In this document: in pieces, positions 16,062 through 24,665 of the stretch | How positions within the stretch are numbered: the first letter of the stretch is position 1 | How the letters are laid out: each line of letters starts with the position of its first letter | Source of the DNA: Actinobacteria bacterium OK074 | GTDB lineage: Bacteria > Actinomycetota > Actinomycetes > Streptomycetales > Streptomycetaceae | Direction: 5' to 3' | DNA length: 64,000 nt | Assembly: GCA_001298575.1 (NCBI GenBank) | Contig: LJCV01000022.1 | Coordinates: forward strand, 1-64,000 | Notes under the pieces: generated by a model | Seen by the model: the letters and a program-made list of their open reading frames with translations, nothing else | Told to the model about the DNA's origin: nothing | Databases searched by the model: none | Program-made: the position numbers and the translations under genes

Positions 16062-17419
16062 AACCCCCCGCCGGTCTGCTCCCCGGCCCCCGTCCGACGG
16101 CCGCGGACGTCACCCGGGCAGCCGCCGACTTCGGCCACATCGTCAGCGCCCGCCCGGCCACCGTCCTCACCCCGGGCACCGGGCGCGACCTCCAGGAGAT
16201 CGTCGCCCTCGCCGCCGCCCGCGGACTGCCCGTGTCCGCGCGCGGCGGCGGCTACTCCCTCTACGGCCAGGCACAGGCCGAGGGCGGTGTCGTCGTCGAC
16301 ATGGGCGCCCTGACCGCCGTCCACCGGGTGCCGGGCACCCGGACACTGGTGGCCGAGGCGGGCGCCTCGTGGCGCGAGGTGGTGCGGGTCGCGCTGGCCG
16401 AGGGGCTCGCGCCGCCCGTGCTCAGCGACCATCTCGGCAGCAGCGTCGGCGGAGTGCTCGCCACCGGCGGTCTGGGCACCTCCAGCCACCGCCACGGCCT
16501 GGTCGCGGACACCGTGCGGGAGCTGGACGTGGTCACCGGCGCCGGGGAGGCGCTGACCTGTTCCCGCGAACGCCACCCCGCCCTGTTCGACGCCGTGCTG
16601 GCGGGGCTCGGGCAGTGCGCGCTGATCGTCCGCGCCACCCTCGCCCTCGTTCCGGCGCCCGCCCGGGTGCGCCGCTACCGCCTCTACCACCGGGCCCCGG
16701 CGACCTTCTTCGCCGACCAGCGGGACCTCGTCCACGACGGCCGGTTCAGCCACCTCGGCGGTCGGGTGCGCCCCGCGCTCGACGGCACCTGGCAGTACAT
16801 GACGGAGGCCGTCGCGCCCCACTCCGGCACCCCCCGCTGCGGCCAGGTCCCGCTGGACGACGAGCAGTTGACCGGGGCACTCGGCCACGACCGGGACACC
16901 GCGGAGATCGAGGACCTCTCCTACGGGGAGTACCTGCGCCGTCTGGACCGGGACGAACTGCTGCTGCGCGCGAGCGGCGAATGGGACCGGCCGCACCCCT
17001 GGCTCTGCCTGCTGCTGCCCGAGACGACCGCCCCGTCGTTCGTCGCGGACGTCCTGGCCGACCCCGACCAGCACGACCTGCGCACCCGGGGCGTGGTCGA
17101 GCTGCGCCCGCTGGTGGCCGCCGCGCTGCGGGCCCCACTGCTGCGCCGCCCCGCCGGTGACCTCCTGTACCTGTTCGCGCTGATGCGCACCGCCCCGCCC
17201 GGCGACCCGGCCGCCGTACAGCGGTCGCTGGCCGCCAACCGGGCGGTGTACGAGCGGGCGCGGGAGGCCGGCGGGAGTCTCCTGCCGGTGAGCGCGCTGC
17301 CGCTGCGGCCCGCGGACTGGCGGGCGCACTTCGGGCCCGCGTGGGAGCGATTGGACCGCGCCAAGCGCGAGTTCGACCCCCAGCGGATCCTCACCCGGGG
17401 GCACGGCCTGTGGCACTGA
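16058..17419 (+). CDS. fasE: cytokinin oxidase/dehydrogenase-like flavoprotein
   Basis: FAD-dependent oxidoreductase of 453 residues. N-terminal PCMH-type FAD domain (about 30-200), then a cytokinin-binding domain. The block [20 protein letters not shown] followed by [27 protein letters not shown] closely follows plant cytokinin oxidases, including the catalytic Asp of ELDVV; the C-terminus [14 protein letters not shown] also fits. The GHS motif whose His holds FAD covalently in plant enzymes is GYS here (Tyr66). No signal peptide, so it is probably cytoplasmic. The ATG has GGAG seven bases upstream and overlaps the isopentenyltransferase stop. It may trim or convert the cytokinin pool, as FasE does. 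Confidence 0.88.
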   Translation: MKPPAGLLPGPRPTAADVTRAAADFGHIVSARPATVLTPGTGRDLQEIVALAAARGLPVSARGGGYSLYGQAQAEGGVVVDMGALTAVHRVPGTRTLVAEAGASWREVVRVALAEGLAPPVLSDHLGSSVGGVLATGGLGTSSHRHGLVADTVRELDVVTGAGEALTCSRERHPALFDAVLAGLGQCALIVRATLALVPAPARVRRYRLYHRAPATFFADQRDLVHDGRFSHLGGRVRPALDGTWQYMTEAVAPHSGTPRCGQVPLDDEQLTGALGHDRDTAEIEDLSYGEYLRRLDRDELLLRASGEWDRPHPWLCLLLPETTAPSFVADVLADPDQHDLRTRGVVELRPLVAAALRAPLLRRPAGDLLYLFALMRTAPPGDPAAVQRSLAANRAVYERAREAGGSLLPVSALPLRPADWRAHFGPAWERLDRAKREFDPQRILTRGHGLWH

Positions 17420-17973
17420 GCGCGGTGACCGTCTTCTGCGGCGCCTCCGCGGGCCACCGCCCCGACCGTCCGGCCACCGCGACCGCCCTCGGCCGCACCC
17501 TCGCGGAGGCGGGCCTGCGGCTGGTCTACGGCGGCGCCCGCATCGGCCTGATGGGCGCCGTCGCGGACGCGGCCCTGGCGGCGGGCGGCGAGGTGACGGG
17601 CGTCATCCCGGAGCAGCTGCTGCCGTACGAGATCGCCCACACCGGCCTCACCGAGCTGCACGTCGTGGCCGGCATGCGTGAACGCAAGGCGCTCATGGCC
17701 GAGTTGGGCGACGCGTTCGTGGCACTGCCCGGCGGTTTCGGCACGGCGGAGGAGTTCTTCGAGGCGCTGACCGGGTCCCAACTGGGCCTGCACACCAAGC
17801 CGTGCGTACTGCTCGACCCGGACGGCTACTACGCCCCGCTGCTCGCCTTCCTGCGCACCGCGCACGACGAGGGTTTCCTGCACGACGGGGACCTGGAGCG
17901 GGTGGTGGTGTGCGCCTCGGTCCAGCAGGTCCTCGATCGCCTCCTCCCTCGGGAGGAGATGGCGTCGCCGTAG
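17410..17973 (+). CDS. fasF: LOG-family cytokinin riboside 5'-monophosphate phosphoribohydrolase
   Basis: Releases free cytokinin base from cytokinin nucleotides by removing ribose-5-phosphate. The 187 residues show all LOG motifs: VFCGAS at the start, [10 protein letters not shown] from residue 40, [11 protein letters not shown], and [22 protein letters not shown] from about 107. Start at the GTG at 17410, with GGGGG eight bases upstream, inside the end of the oxidase gene (10-base overlap). A perfect 8-bp hairpin CTCCTCCC-tc-GGGAGGAG at 17941-17958 lies in the last codons. Third gene of the cytokinin operon. Confidence 0.93.
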   Translation: MALSAVTVFCGASAGHRPDRPATATALGRTLAEAGLRLVYGGARIGLMGAVADAALAAGGEVTGVIPEQLLPYEIAHTGLTELHVVAGMRERKALMAELGDAFVALPGGFGTAEEFFEALTGSQLGLHTKPCVLLDPDGYYAPLLAFLRTAHDEGFLHDGDLERVVVCASVQQVLDRLLPREEMASP

Positions 17974-18001
17974 GCTGGAAGCTCCGAACACGAGGAGCGC
18001 C

Positions 18002-19762
18002 GTGAGCAGTTCCGAACCGCCGTCTTCACCCGAACTGTCCGCCTGGCACCTGCTGTTGGGATACGTACGGCCGCACCGCAGGGCGCTGCTCACGGGCGCC
18101 CTGCTGGCGCTGGCCACCAGTGCCACCGGGCTGCTGCTGCCCCTGGTGGCGCGCCGGCTCATCGCGGACGTGTCCCACGAGCGGCCGGTCACCGCGGAGT
18201 TGGTCGGCATGACGGTGCTGGTGGTCGCCAACGGGGCGATCGGCGCGCTGGGTTCGTACGTGCTGCGGCGCACCGCCGAGTCCGTGGTGCTGGACGCCCG
18301 CCGCACCCTGTCGTCGTATCTGCTGCGGCTGCGCGTCCCGGCGGTGGACCGCAGCGAGCCCGGGGACCTGATGGCCCGGATCACCTCCGACACCACGCTG
18401 CTGCGGGAGGTGACCACCGACTCGCTGGTCGGACTCGGCACCGGCGGGCTGACGCTGGTCGCGACGGTGGTGATGATGGGCCTGGTCGACCCGGTCCTGC
18501 TCGGGGTCACCGCCGTGGTGATCCTGGCCGCGATGCTGGTCCTGCGGGTGATCGGGCCGCGGGTCCAGCGGGCCACGCGGCAGGCGCAGGAGGCGGTCGG
18601 CGCCATGGGTTCGGCCCTGGAGCGGATCCTGGGCGCGCTGCGCACGGTCAAGGCGTCCGGCGCCGAGCACCGCGAGGAGCAGGCGGTGCACGCGGCGGCC
18701 GAGGAGTCGTGGCGGCAGAGCGTGCGCGCCGCCAGGTGGGCGGCCCTGGCCAGCAACACGGCGGGTCTTGCCATCCAGTTCGCCTTCATCACCGTGCTCG
18801 CGGTGGGCGGCTCCCGGGTGGCGACCGGCGCCATCGACGTGGGCACGCTGGTCGCGTTCCTGCTCTACGTCATCTACCTGATCGCGCCGATCCAGCAGGT
18901 GGCGGGCGCGGTCACCCAGTACCAGACGGGCGCGGCGGCCCTGTCCCGCATCCAGGAGGCGCTGCGGCTGCCCGCCGAACCGCCGTCCCCGCCCGCCCCG
19001 TTGCCCGCGCCGGACGCCGAACCGGCCGAGCTCTCCTTCACCGACGTCCGGTTCCGGTACGCCGACGACCTGCCCTACATCCACCACGGGGTGACCTTCG
19101 CGGTGCCCGCGCGCGGCATGACCGCGTTCGTCGGGCCGTCCGGCGCGGGCAAGACCACGGTGTTCTCGCTGATCGAGCGGTTCTACGAGCCCGAGTCCGG
19201 CGGAATCGTGCTGGACGGGCGCCCGCTGGCCGAGTGGCCGCTTCCCGAACTGCGGTCCGCCATCGGCTATGTGGAGCAGGACGCGCCGGTCCTGTCGGGT
19301 TCCCTGCGCGACAACCTGCTGCTCGGCAATCCGGCCGCCGCGGGCACCGACCTCGCCCGCGTCCTGGACACGACCCGGCTGACCGACCTGGTCGAACGGC
19401 TGCCGCGCGGCCTGGACACCCTGGTGGGGCACCGGGGCACCCGGCTGTCCGGCGGGGAGCGTCAACGCGTCGCCATCGCCCGGGCGTTGCTGCGCCGCCC
19501 CCGGCTGCTGCTGCTCGACGAGGCGACCTCGCAGCTGGACGCGGTCAACGAGGCGGCCTTGCGGGACACGGTCGCCGACGTGGCCCGTACGACGACGGTC
19601 CTGGTCGTCGCCCACCGGCTGTCCACCGTCACGACCGCCGACCGGATCGTGGTGATGGACGCGGGCCGGGTCCGCGCGATCGGCCCGCACGCCCGGCTGG
19701 TCACCGCGGACGCGCTGTACGCGGAACTCGCGGCGACCCAGTTCCTGGCGACGACGGGGTAG
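18002..19762 (+). CDS. ABC exporter half-transporter, possibly part of the cytokinin operon
   Basis: Fused membrane/ATPase exporter of 586 residues, MsbA/LmrA type. Six transmembrane helices cover about residues 20-320. The nucleotide domain has Walker [11 protein letters not shown]-loop region YVEQDAPVL, signature [15 protein letters not shown], and Walker [13 protein letters not shown], all intact, so a homodimer would be active. GTG start with GAGGAG four bases upstream. It begins only 28 bases after the LOG stop with no terminator between except the hairpin at the end of LOG, so co-transcription is likely. Export of a cytokinin or cytokinin-linked metabolite is an inference from position only; the family exports many substrates. 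Confidence 0.9.
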   Translation: MSSSEPPSSPELSAWHLLLGYVRPHRRALLTGALLALATSATGLLLPLVARRLIADVSHERPVTAELVGMTVLVVANGAIGALGSYVLRRTAESVVLDARRTLSSYLLRLRVPAVDRSEPGDLMARITSDTTLLREVTTDSLVGLGTGGLTLVATVVMMGLVDPVLLGVTAVVILAAMLVLRVIGPRVQRATRQAQEAVGAMGSALERILGALRTVKASGAEHREEQAVHAAAEESWRQSVRAARWAALASNTAGLAIQFAFITVLAVGGSRVATGAIDVGTLVAFLLYVIYLIAPIQQVAGAVTQYQTGAAALSRIQEALRLPAEPPSPPAPLPAPDAEPAELSFTDVRFRYADDLPYIHHGVTFAVPARGMTAFVGPSGAGKTTVFSLIERFYEPESGGIVLDGRPLAEWPLPELRSAIGYVEQDAPVLSGSLRDNLLLGNPAAAGTDLARVLDTTRLTDLVERLPRGLDTLVGHRGTRLSGGERQRVAIARALLRRPRLLLLDEATSQLDAVNEAALRDTVADVARTTTVLVVAHRLSTVTTADRIVVMDAGRVRAIGPHARLVTADALYAELAATQFLATTG

Positions 19763-19789
19763 CGCCCGGCGACCGCGCCCGGACGCCAG

Positions 19790-19824
19790 GTGCCCCCGGT
19801 GTCCGTTGCGGACGCCGGGGGCAC
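19790..19824. terminator. two-way terminator
   Basis: 16-bp stem (GTGCCCCCGGTGTCCG with CGGACGCCGGGGGCAC, one T-G pair) around a 3-base loop, between the ABC exporter gene and the convergent small secreted-protein gene. Confidence 0.8.
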
Positions 19825-19854
19825 GGGGTGACGAACGGTGACGCGGGGTGCCGA

Positions 19855-20154
19855 TCAGGTCTCGACGGCCGGCAGCAGGCCCGTGACGGGCGCGGCCAGG
19901 TCGGTGAGCTGGTGCAGTTCGCTGAGTTTCTGCAGCCCGCCCAGGCCCGAGAGCTGCTCGGAGACCTTGGGGAGCTCGCCCCGGTGCTCGGCCGGGATGT
20001 CGCTCTCGGCGAGCGCGTCGAGCATGGCGATCGGGTGCAGCTTGCCGTCCTGCGCGGCAGGAGCGGCGGGGGCGGCGGCCGCCATCGGGGCGGCGAGCCC
20101 GGCGGCCCCGGCGGCGAGACCGACTGCGGCGACGATACGTCGAGTGGAGATCAT
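19855..20154 (-). CDS. small secreted protein, unknown function
   Basis: A 99-residue protein with a clear signal peptide (STRRIVAAVGLAAGAAGLAAP to about residue 30, Ala-rich). The short mature part is predicted mostly helical and Leu-rich (GLGGLQKLSELHQLTDLAAPVTGLL). No Cys and no known domain. The ATG at 20154 begins the signal peptide; the ribosome site is weak (AGGA close to the start). Its 3' end faces the ABC exporter across the shared terminator. Confidence 0.75.
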   Translation of the reverse strand: MISTRRIVAAVGLAAGAAGLAAPMAAAAPAAPAAQDGKLHPIAMLDALAESDIPAEHRGELPKVSEQLSGLGGLQKLSELHQLTDLAAPVTGLLPAVET

Positions 20155-20344
20155 GTCCTGAGCAACGGCCGGACGCCCCGCCGGACACGGGCAGACGGCG
20201 CCGCTCACCCGTCAGGCGCACAACGGCACCGGCCCGGGTTGCCGCGACCCCCGCGTTTGCCAGCGGCGGCGGGGCGGAGGAGTCTCGGAGGTGAGGCCGT
20301 TCGCGGCCCGCTCCCGGGGGCCGCGGCCTCCGAAGGAGGTCATC

Positions 20345-20710
20345 ATGGGCACCGCGGCAAGCACCGCCTTCGACACAGAGGCTCTGCGTCGGGGCATCGA
20401 AGGACAGGACGCGGCGGCTCTGCTGACGCTGTACGCGGACGACGCCGAAGTACGCGTCGTCGACCGCAACACCCAGCCCAGCCACCCGATGGTCATCCAC
20501 GGCCGGGACGAGATCGGCACCATGCTGACCGACGTCTACGGCCGGGACATGACCCACCATCTCGACCAGTGCGTGGTCGACGGCGACCACGTCGCCTTCA
20601 CCGAGTCCTGCGAGTACCCGGACGGGGTGAAGGTCCTCTCCAACTCGATGCTGTCCCTGCGCGACGGCAGGATCACCGAACAGACCCTGATCCAGGCGTG
20701 GGACGAGTAA
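20345..20710 (+). CDS. NTF2/SnoaL-like small protein
   Basis: A 121-residue cone-fold protein of the nuclear-transport-factor-2 superfamily. The pattern is EGQDAAALLTLYADDAEVRVVD, then IHGRDEIGTML, and a last strand with the ITEQTLIQAW ending. It has a near-perfect ribosome site, AAGGAGGT four bases before the ATG, so it is probably well expressed. No signal peptide. It could be an enzyme (isomerase/cyclase-like) or a stress-related binding protein; neighbours give no clue. Confidence 0.82.
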   Translation: MGTAASTAFDTEALRRGIEGQDAAALLTLYADDAEVRVVDRNTQPSHPMVIHGRDEIGTMLTDVYGRDMTHHLDQCVVDGDHVAFTESCEYPDGVKVLSNSMLSLRDGRITEQTLIQAWDE

Positions 20711-20835
20711 TCCACGAACAGCTCACGGACCAACTCACGGACAACTCACGACAACTCAGGGACGGAGGAGGCGTATACGGGCTTCCACGACTGGGACACG
20801 CCTGGCCCGTGGCCGGTCGCGCACGTTACCGTGGG

Positions 20836-20942
20836 CGGCGGACCGTGACTGGCGCTGAGGTGGAGCACCACCGGGGAGCGGTCCCGCATCCGAGTGTCGA
20901 GCCGCGCGCCTGGGCGAAGTCGACCACGCCCAGGAGTGGCTC
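20836..20942 (+). promoter_or_regulatory. ZTP (pfl) riboswitch controlling folD
   Basis: The conserved pfl core is present in order: CCGTGACTGGCG at 20843-20854, then AGGTGGA and CACCACCGGGGAGC (stem P1/P2 and junction, to about 20879), a variable loop, and GCCGCGCGCCTGGGCG (pseudoknot side) at 20901-20916. The 3' part CCTGGGCG (20909-20916) can instead pair with CGCCCAGG (20927-20934), which includes most of the AGGAG ribosome site (20932-20936) six bases before the folD ATG. So ligand binding, which holds the CCTGGGC segment, should free the ribosome site. ZTP accumulates when 10-formyl-tetrahydrofolate is short, and folD supplies that pool. Confidence 0.93.
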
Positions 20943-21806
20943 ATGCCCCAGGCCCGGCTGATGGACGGCACCGCGCTCGCCCGCCGGATCGTCGAGGAAA
21001 CGGCGCGCCGCGCGGCCGACCTCACCGCCCGCACGGGGCTCGCGCCCTGTCTCGCCACCGTGCTGGTCGGTGAGGACCCCGCCTCCGTGACCTACGTCCG
21101 GATGAAGCGCAACCGCTGCCGGGCGGCGGGCATCGCCTCCCGGCACGTGGCCTTGCCCGCGACCACCACGACCGCCGAACTCGTGCGTACGCTCGGCGAA
21201 TTGTCCGCCGACCCGGGGGTGCACGGCATCCTGTTGCAGCACCCGATGGGGCCGCACGTCGACGAGCGGGCCGCGTTCGAGGCGATCACGCCCGAGAAGG
21301 ACGTCGACGGCGTCACCCTGGCCTCGTTCGCGGCGATGAGCTTCGGCCGCCCGGGCTTCCGGTCGTGCACCCCCGGCGGCATCATGCGCCTGCTCGACGC
21401 GTACGGCGTCGATCCCGCCGGGCGGCGCGCGGTGGTCGTGGGCCGCAGCGCGATCCTCGGCAGACCGGTGGGGATGCTGCTGCTCGGCCGCGACGCCACG
21501 GTCACGTACTGCCACTCGCGGACCGCGGACCTGCCGTCCCTGGTGCGGGAGGCGGACATCGTGGTGGCCGCGGTGGGCCGGCCCCGGCTGATCCGCGGCG
21601 CGGACCTGAAGCCGGGCGCGGTGGTGGTCGACGCCGGCTACAACCCGGGCAACGTCGGTGACGTCGACTTCGACTCGGCCGTCGAGCGGGCGGGGCTGAT
21701 CACCCCGGTCCCGGGCGGCGTCGGCCCGATGACGATCGCCACGCTCCTCGAACAGACGGTGACGGCAGCGGAGTTGTGGGCGACGGGGGCAGCGGCCGGC
21801 CTTTGA
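20943..21806 (+). CDS. folD: methylenetetrahydrofolate dehydrogenase/cyclohydrolase
   Basis: Bifunctional enzyme interconverting 5,10-methylene-, methenyl- and 10-formyl-tetrahydrofolate; 287 residues, the usual length. It has LMDGTALAR at the N-terminus, catalytic Tyr51 and Lys55 in YVRMKRNRC, the ILLQHPMGPH motif (family more often QLPLP), EKDVDGV, the NADP site VVGRSAILGRPVGMLLL, and PVPGGVGPMT near the C-terminus. Translation is set by the ZTP riboswitch immediately upstream. The QHPMGPH variant and the riboswitch suggest a stress-inducible second FolD rather than the housekeeping copy, but the rest of the genome is not visible. Confidence 0.95.
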   Translation: MPQARLMDGTALARRIVEETARRAADLTARTGLAPCLATVLVGEDPASVTYVRMKRNRCRAAGIASRHVALPATTTTAELVRTLGELSADPGVHGILLQHPMGPHVDERAAFEAITPEKDVDGVTLASFAAMSFGRPGFRSCTPGGIMRLLDAYGVDPAGRRAVVVGRSAILGRPVGMLLLGRDATVTYCHSRTADLPSLVREADIVVAAVGRPRLIRGADLKPGAVVVDAGYNPGNVGDVDFDSAVERAGLITPVPGGVGPMTIATLLEQTVTAAELWATGAAAGL

Positions 21807-21822
21807 GCGGGGTCCCGTTCGC

Positions 21823-22488
21823 TCACGTCTGCGGCCCGCTCCGCCACCCCACCGGCCGCAGGATGCCCAGCAGTTGGCGGACGAGTTCCTCGACGACCTC
21901 GTCCAGCGTCGCGTCGACGTACCCCGCCTGCCAGTCGTGGAGCAGGCCGTTGACGCTGCCGATGAAGCCCGTGGCGGCCAACCGGTAGTCGCGGTGCGCC
22001 GCTTCGCCGCGTTCCGCCCAGGCGGCGGCCTGCGCGCAGATCAACTCGATCCAGCCGGACCGGCGTTCGAGCCGCTGCTGTTCCAACCGCGGGCTGATGC
22101 CGATGACTTCGACGAAGGAGATGCGGATCCGGCAGGGGTCGGTGGCCAGGTTCGCCGCGTACGCGCGGAAGACCGCGGTGGCGCCTTCCTCCAGCGGCAG
22201 GTCGACGCACTCGGCGAGCGCGGCCAGCGCCGCCGCCTCGGCGTCGTCGTTGACCTGGAGGTGGAGGGCGGCCAGTACGTCCTCCAGGGTGCGGAACTCC
22301 TCGTAGAACTGACGTGTGGACAGGCCGGCCGCCTCGCTGAGCGCGGCGACGGTGGTGCACCGGTAGCCGGGGCTGCCGCCGAACAGCTGGAGCGCGGCCG
22401 TCAGGAAGCGGTGGCGGCGCTCGGCCTGCCGTTCCTCGGCGGTTTTGCCCCCGTATCGGCCGGTCGGCTGCTTCAGCCTGCCCCTCAC
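21823..22488 (-). CDS. TetR-family transcriptional regulator
   Basis: Repressor-type protein of 221 residues. HTH at about 20-65 (RRHRFLTAALQLFGGSPGYRCTTVAALSEAAGLSTRQFYEEF), with a C-terminal helical domain. Start placed at the GTG at 22488 because GGAGGA lies four bases upstream; ATG at 22500 would overlap that ribosome site. It stands alone between folD (convergent, 16 bases apart) and the GH5 gene, so its target is not obvious. Ligand unknown. Confidence 0.87.
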   Translation of the reverse strand: MRGRLKQPTGRYGGKTAEERQAERRHRFLTAALQLFGGSPGYRCTTVAALSEAAGLSTRQFYEEFRTLEDVLAALHLQVNDDAEAAALAALAECVDLPLEEGATAVFRAYAANLATDPCRIRISFVEVIGISPRLEQQRLERRSGWIELICAQAAAWAERGEAAHRDYRLAATGFIGSVNGLLHDWQAGYVDATLDEVVEELVRQLLGILRPVGWRSGPQT

Positions 22489-22586
22489 GCATTCCTCCAT
22501 CAGTGGTGTCACCTGTGCGCAACGGTATCGATTATGTGTTCGCCGCGCCGCCGCACCGGCCGTACCCGACACCCCGCGCACATACC

Positions 22587-22631
22587 GGCGGACCGGAGGC
22601 GACCCGTAAGGGGTCGACCGTCCGGTCCGCC
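22587..22631 (-). terminator. terminator after the GH5 gene
   Basis: Outer stem GGCGGACCGG/CCGGTCCGCC and inner stem CGACCC/GGGTCG with a GTAAG-like loop, 11 bases beyond the GH5 stop. Confidence 0.75.
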
Positions 22632-22642
22632 GCTCCGGATCG

Positions 22643-24517
22643 TCAGCCGAAGTACTTCGCGGCCCACGCCGCCAGTTCCGTGCGCGCCGCGCTCAGCAGC
22701 GTCGCGGACGGGGCGCTCGCCCCGTTGGTGACCAGGGCGTAGTGCAGGGTGCCCGAGCCGGACGCGGTGAGCAGGAGCCGCTTGCTGCCCGTGCCGCCCG
22801 GCTCGTTGGCCACGGCGACCGGCGTCGAGGTGGTGTACGCGGGCAGCCCCGACAGGGTGCCCACGTCCGAGACGACGGTGGTGGAGGCGGCCGGGAAGGA
22901 GGCCGGCAGGTGCAGTTCCGTGGGGGCCGTGGAACCGCTGGACTTCCACACCAGCACCCCGTACTGGCCGGACCCGACCAGCTGGGAGACGTTCGGCAGC
23001 GAGCTGGGCACCGGGTTCCAGGTCAGGGTCGTCGAGCCGTCCCGGGAACGGTCCTCGTAGGTGAAGGCGAGCGTCGACCCCGCGGTGGCGCTCGGGTAGA
23101 GGCGGTCCAGCAGCCGGGCGTCCTGGCGCAGCACCGGCTGTCCGGAGTCGTCGAGGGCGACCGCGGAGAGGTCCTCGTCGTTCCAGGCGTCACCGCTGGT
23201 GAGGACCTTGTCGGCGTTGCCGTTCATCAGTTCGTTGTGGCGGCCGTTGTAGATGTCCCACTGCCACTGGTCGCCGGACAGCACCGAGCCCGAGTCCTCC
23301 GGGTCGGTCCACCAACTGGCGCCCGGCACACGGGAGTCGAGGGCCTGGTACATGGCCTTGACGACGGTGGGCGCCTTGTCCGACACCAGCCCGGACAGCG
23401 GCTGGCCGAACTCGCTGAGGATCGAGGTGGTGCCCAGGGCCGTGCCCCGGTCGCGCAGGGTGGAGAAGTCCGTGGCGTACTGGCCGTCGCCGGCCTTGCC
23501 CCACATCAGGACCGCGGAGATGGCCTTCTGGTCGTAGAAGTGGCTGTTGAAGACGTACTTCGTGCCGATGCTGCCCGCGTCCAACAGGCCGCCCTCCTGC
23601 TTCTGGGAGTCGATGTTGGAGTTCCAGAAGAGGTTGGGTTCGACGAAGGCAGGCTTGTCCTGCCAGCCGGCCGCGTCCATCTTGGCGCGGAACTTGACGT
23701 AGAAGGGCCACAGCAGGTCCTTCTCCCAGGTGCGGCTGGTCTGGCCGGAGTCGTAGGTGCCCGCGTACGGCTCGTTGTAGGGGTCGAAGCCGATGACGGA
23801 CGCGAACTCGTCGGTGGTCAGGTGCTGTTGGATGTACGTCATGGTCTTCTGGGCGGTGGCGAGGAAGGCGTCCTGGAGCCCGTAGTTGTTGTGCCAGAAG
23901 TCGTACTGCGCCTTCTGGACGGCCCCGTTCTGGGTGATGTTCTGGCCCCAGAACAGGCAGATGCCGCACGACTCGGCCGGGTAGTTCCCCAGCGCCACGG
24001 CCCACGCGGGGGCGCCGTCGCCGGTGTACCAGCTGCCGGAGTTGAAGAGGTAGCGGGAGTAGAGGTCCTGGTGGAAGTCGGCGTACACGCGGATGCCGGC
24101 GTCCAGGAAGGCGCCCATCTGGGCGGTGACCGCGGCCAGGTAGGTGGTGTCGACCTGGCCCTTCACGGGTTCGGCGTGCGCCCAGGAGAGCAGGAAGCGC
24201 ACCGAGTTGCCGCCGCCGAGGGTGCGCAGCGCGGTCGCCGACTTCTTCGCGTCGGCGACCGAGGCGAACGGCAGCCCGCTGTTCTCCTCCAGCTTGGTCT
24301 CGCCGGAGACGTTGTAGCCGCGCAGCACGACCTCGCGGCCGAGGCCGTCGACGAAGTGGCCGTTGCTGACGGTGAGGGTGGCCGACGCCTGGGCGTCGAA
24401 CCAGAGGGAGTCGGGCAGGGAGGCGCCGCTTGCGGGCGCGGTGCCGACGGTGGTCAAAAGGCCGCTCAGCAGCAGGAGAACGCCGAGCGCACGCGCACGC
24501 ATCTTCGACATGGCCAT
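22643..24517 (-). CDS. secreted glycoside hydrolase family 5 (endoglycoceramidase-like)
   Basis: Secreted hydrolase of 624 residues. Signal peptide SKMRARALGVLLLLSG to about residue 35. The catalytic (beta/alpha)8 domain covers about 50-470 and starts with VSNGHFVDGLGREVVLRGYN, as in family GH5 endoglycoceramidase-like enzymes. Acid/base Glu is in GFDPYNEPYAG and nucleophile Glu in SILSEFGQP. A beta-rich C-terminal domain (about 490-624) probably binds substrate. The start at 24517 has GGGA five bases upstream; nearby in-frame ATGs would change only the n-region. Target (glycolipid or beta-glycan) is not certain. Single gene with its own terminator. Confidence 0.88.
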   Translation of the reverse strand: MAMSKMRARALGVLLLLSGLLTTVGTAPASGASLPDSLWFDAQASATLTVSNGHFVDGLGREVVLRGYNVSGETKLEENSGLPFASVADAKKSATALRTLGGGNSVRFLLSWAHAEPVKGQVDTTYLAAVTAQMGAFLDAGIRVYADFHQDLYSRYLFNSGSWYTGDGAPAWAVALGNYPAESCGICLFWGQNITQNGAVQKAQYDFWHNNYGLQDAFLATAQKTMTYIQQHLTTDEFASVIGFDPYNEPYAGTYDSGQTSRTWEKDLLWPFYVKFRAKMDAAGWQDKPAFVEPNLFWNSNIDSQKQEGGLLDAGSIGTKYVFNSHFYDQKAISAVLMWGKAGDGQYATDFSTLRDRGTALGTTSILSEFGQPLSGLVSDKAPTVVKAMYQALDSRVPGASWWTDPEDSGSVLSGDQWQWDIYNGRHNELMNGNADKVLTSGDAWNDEDLSAVALDDSGQPVLRQDARLLDRLYPSATAGSTLAFTYEDRSRDGSTTLTWNPVPSSLPNVSQLVGSGQYGVLVWKSSGSTAPTELHLPASFPAASTTVVSDVGTLSGLPAYTTSTPVAVANEPGGTGSKRLLLTASGSGTLHYALVTNGASAPSATLLSAARTELAAWAAKYFG

Positions 24518-24665
24518 AACAGTCCCGTGCGCACCAGGAGCCGTCAATACTTGTGACTGTGGAGTAAGTTTCACGTTCACACCCCGCCCGGCCGCACAAC
24601 CGCCCTCCCCTGTCGCCCTTGTGACGGTCCCTCCGCTTTCGGCACCGCGCCGCCGCCGGATCAGG

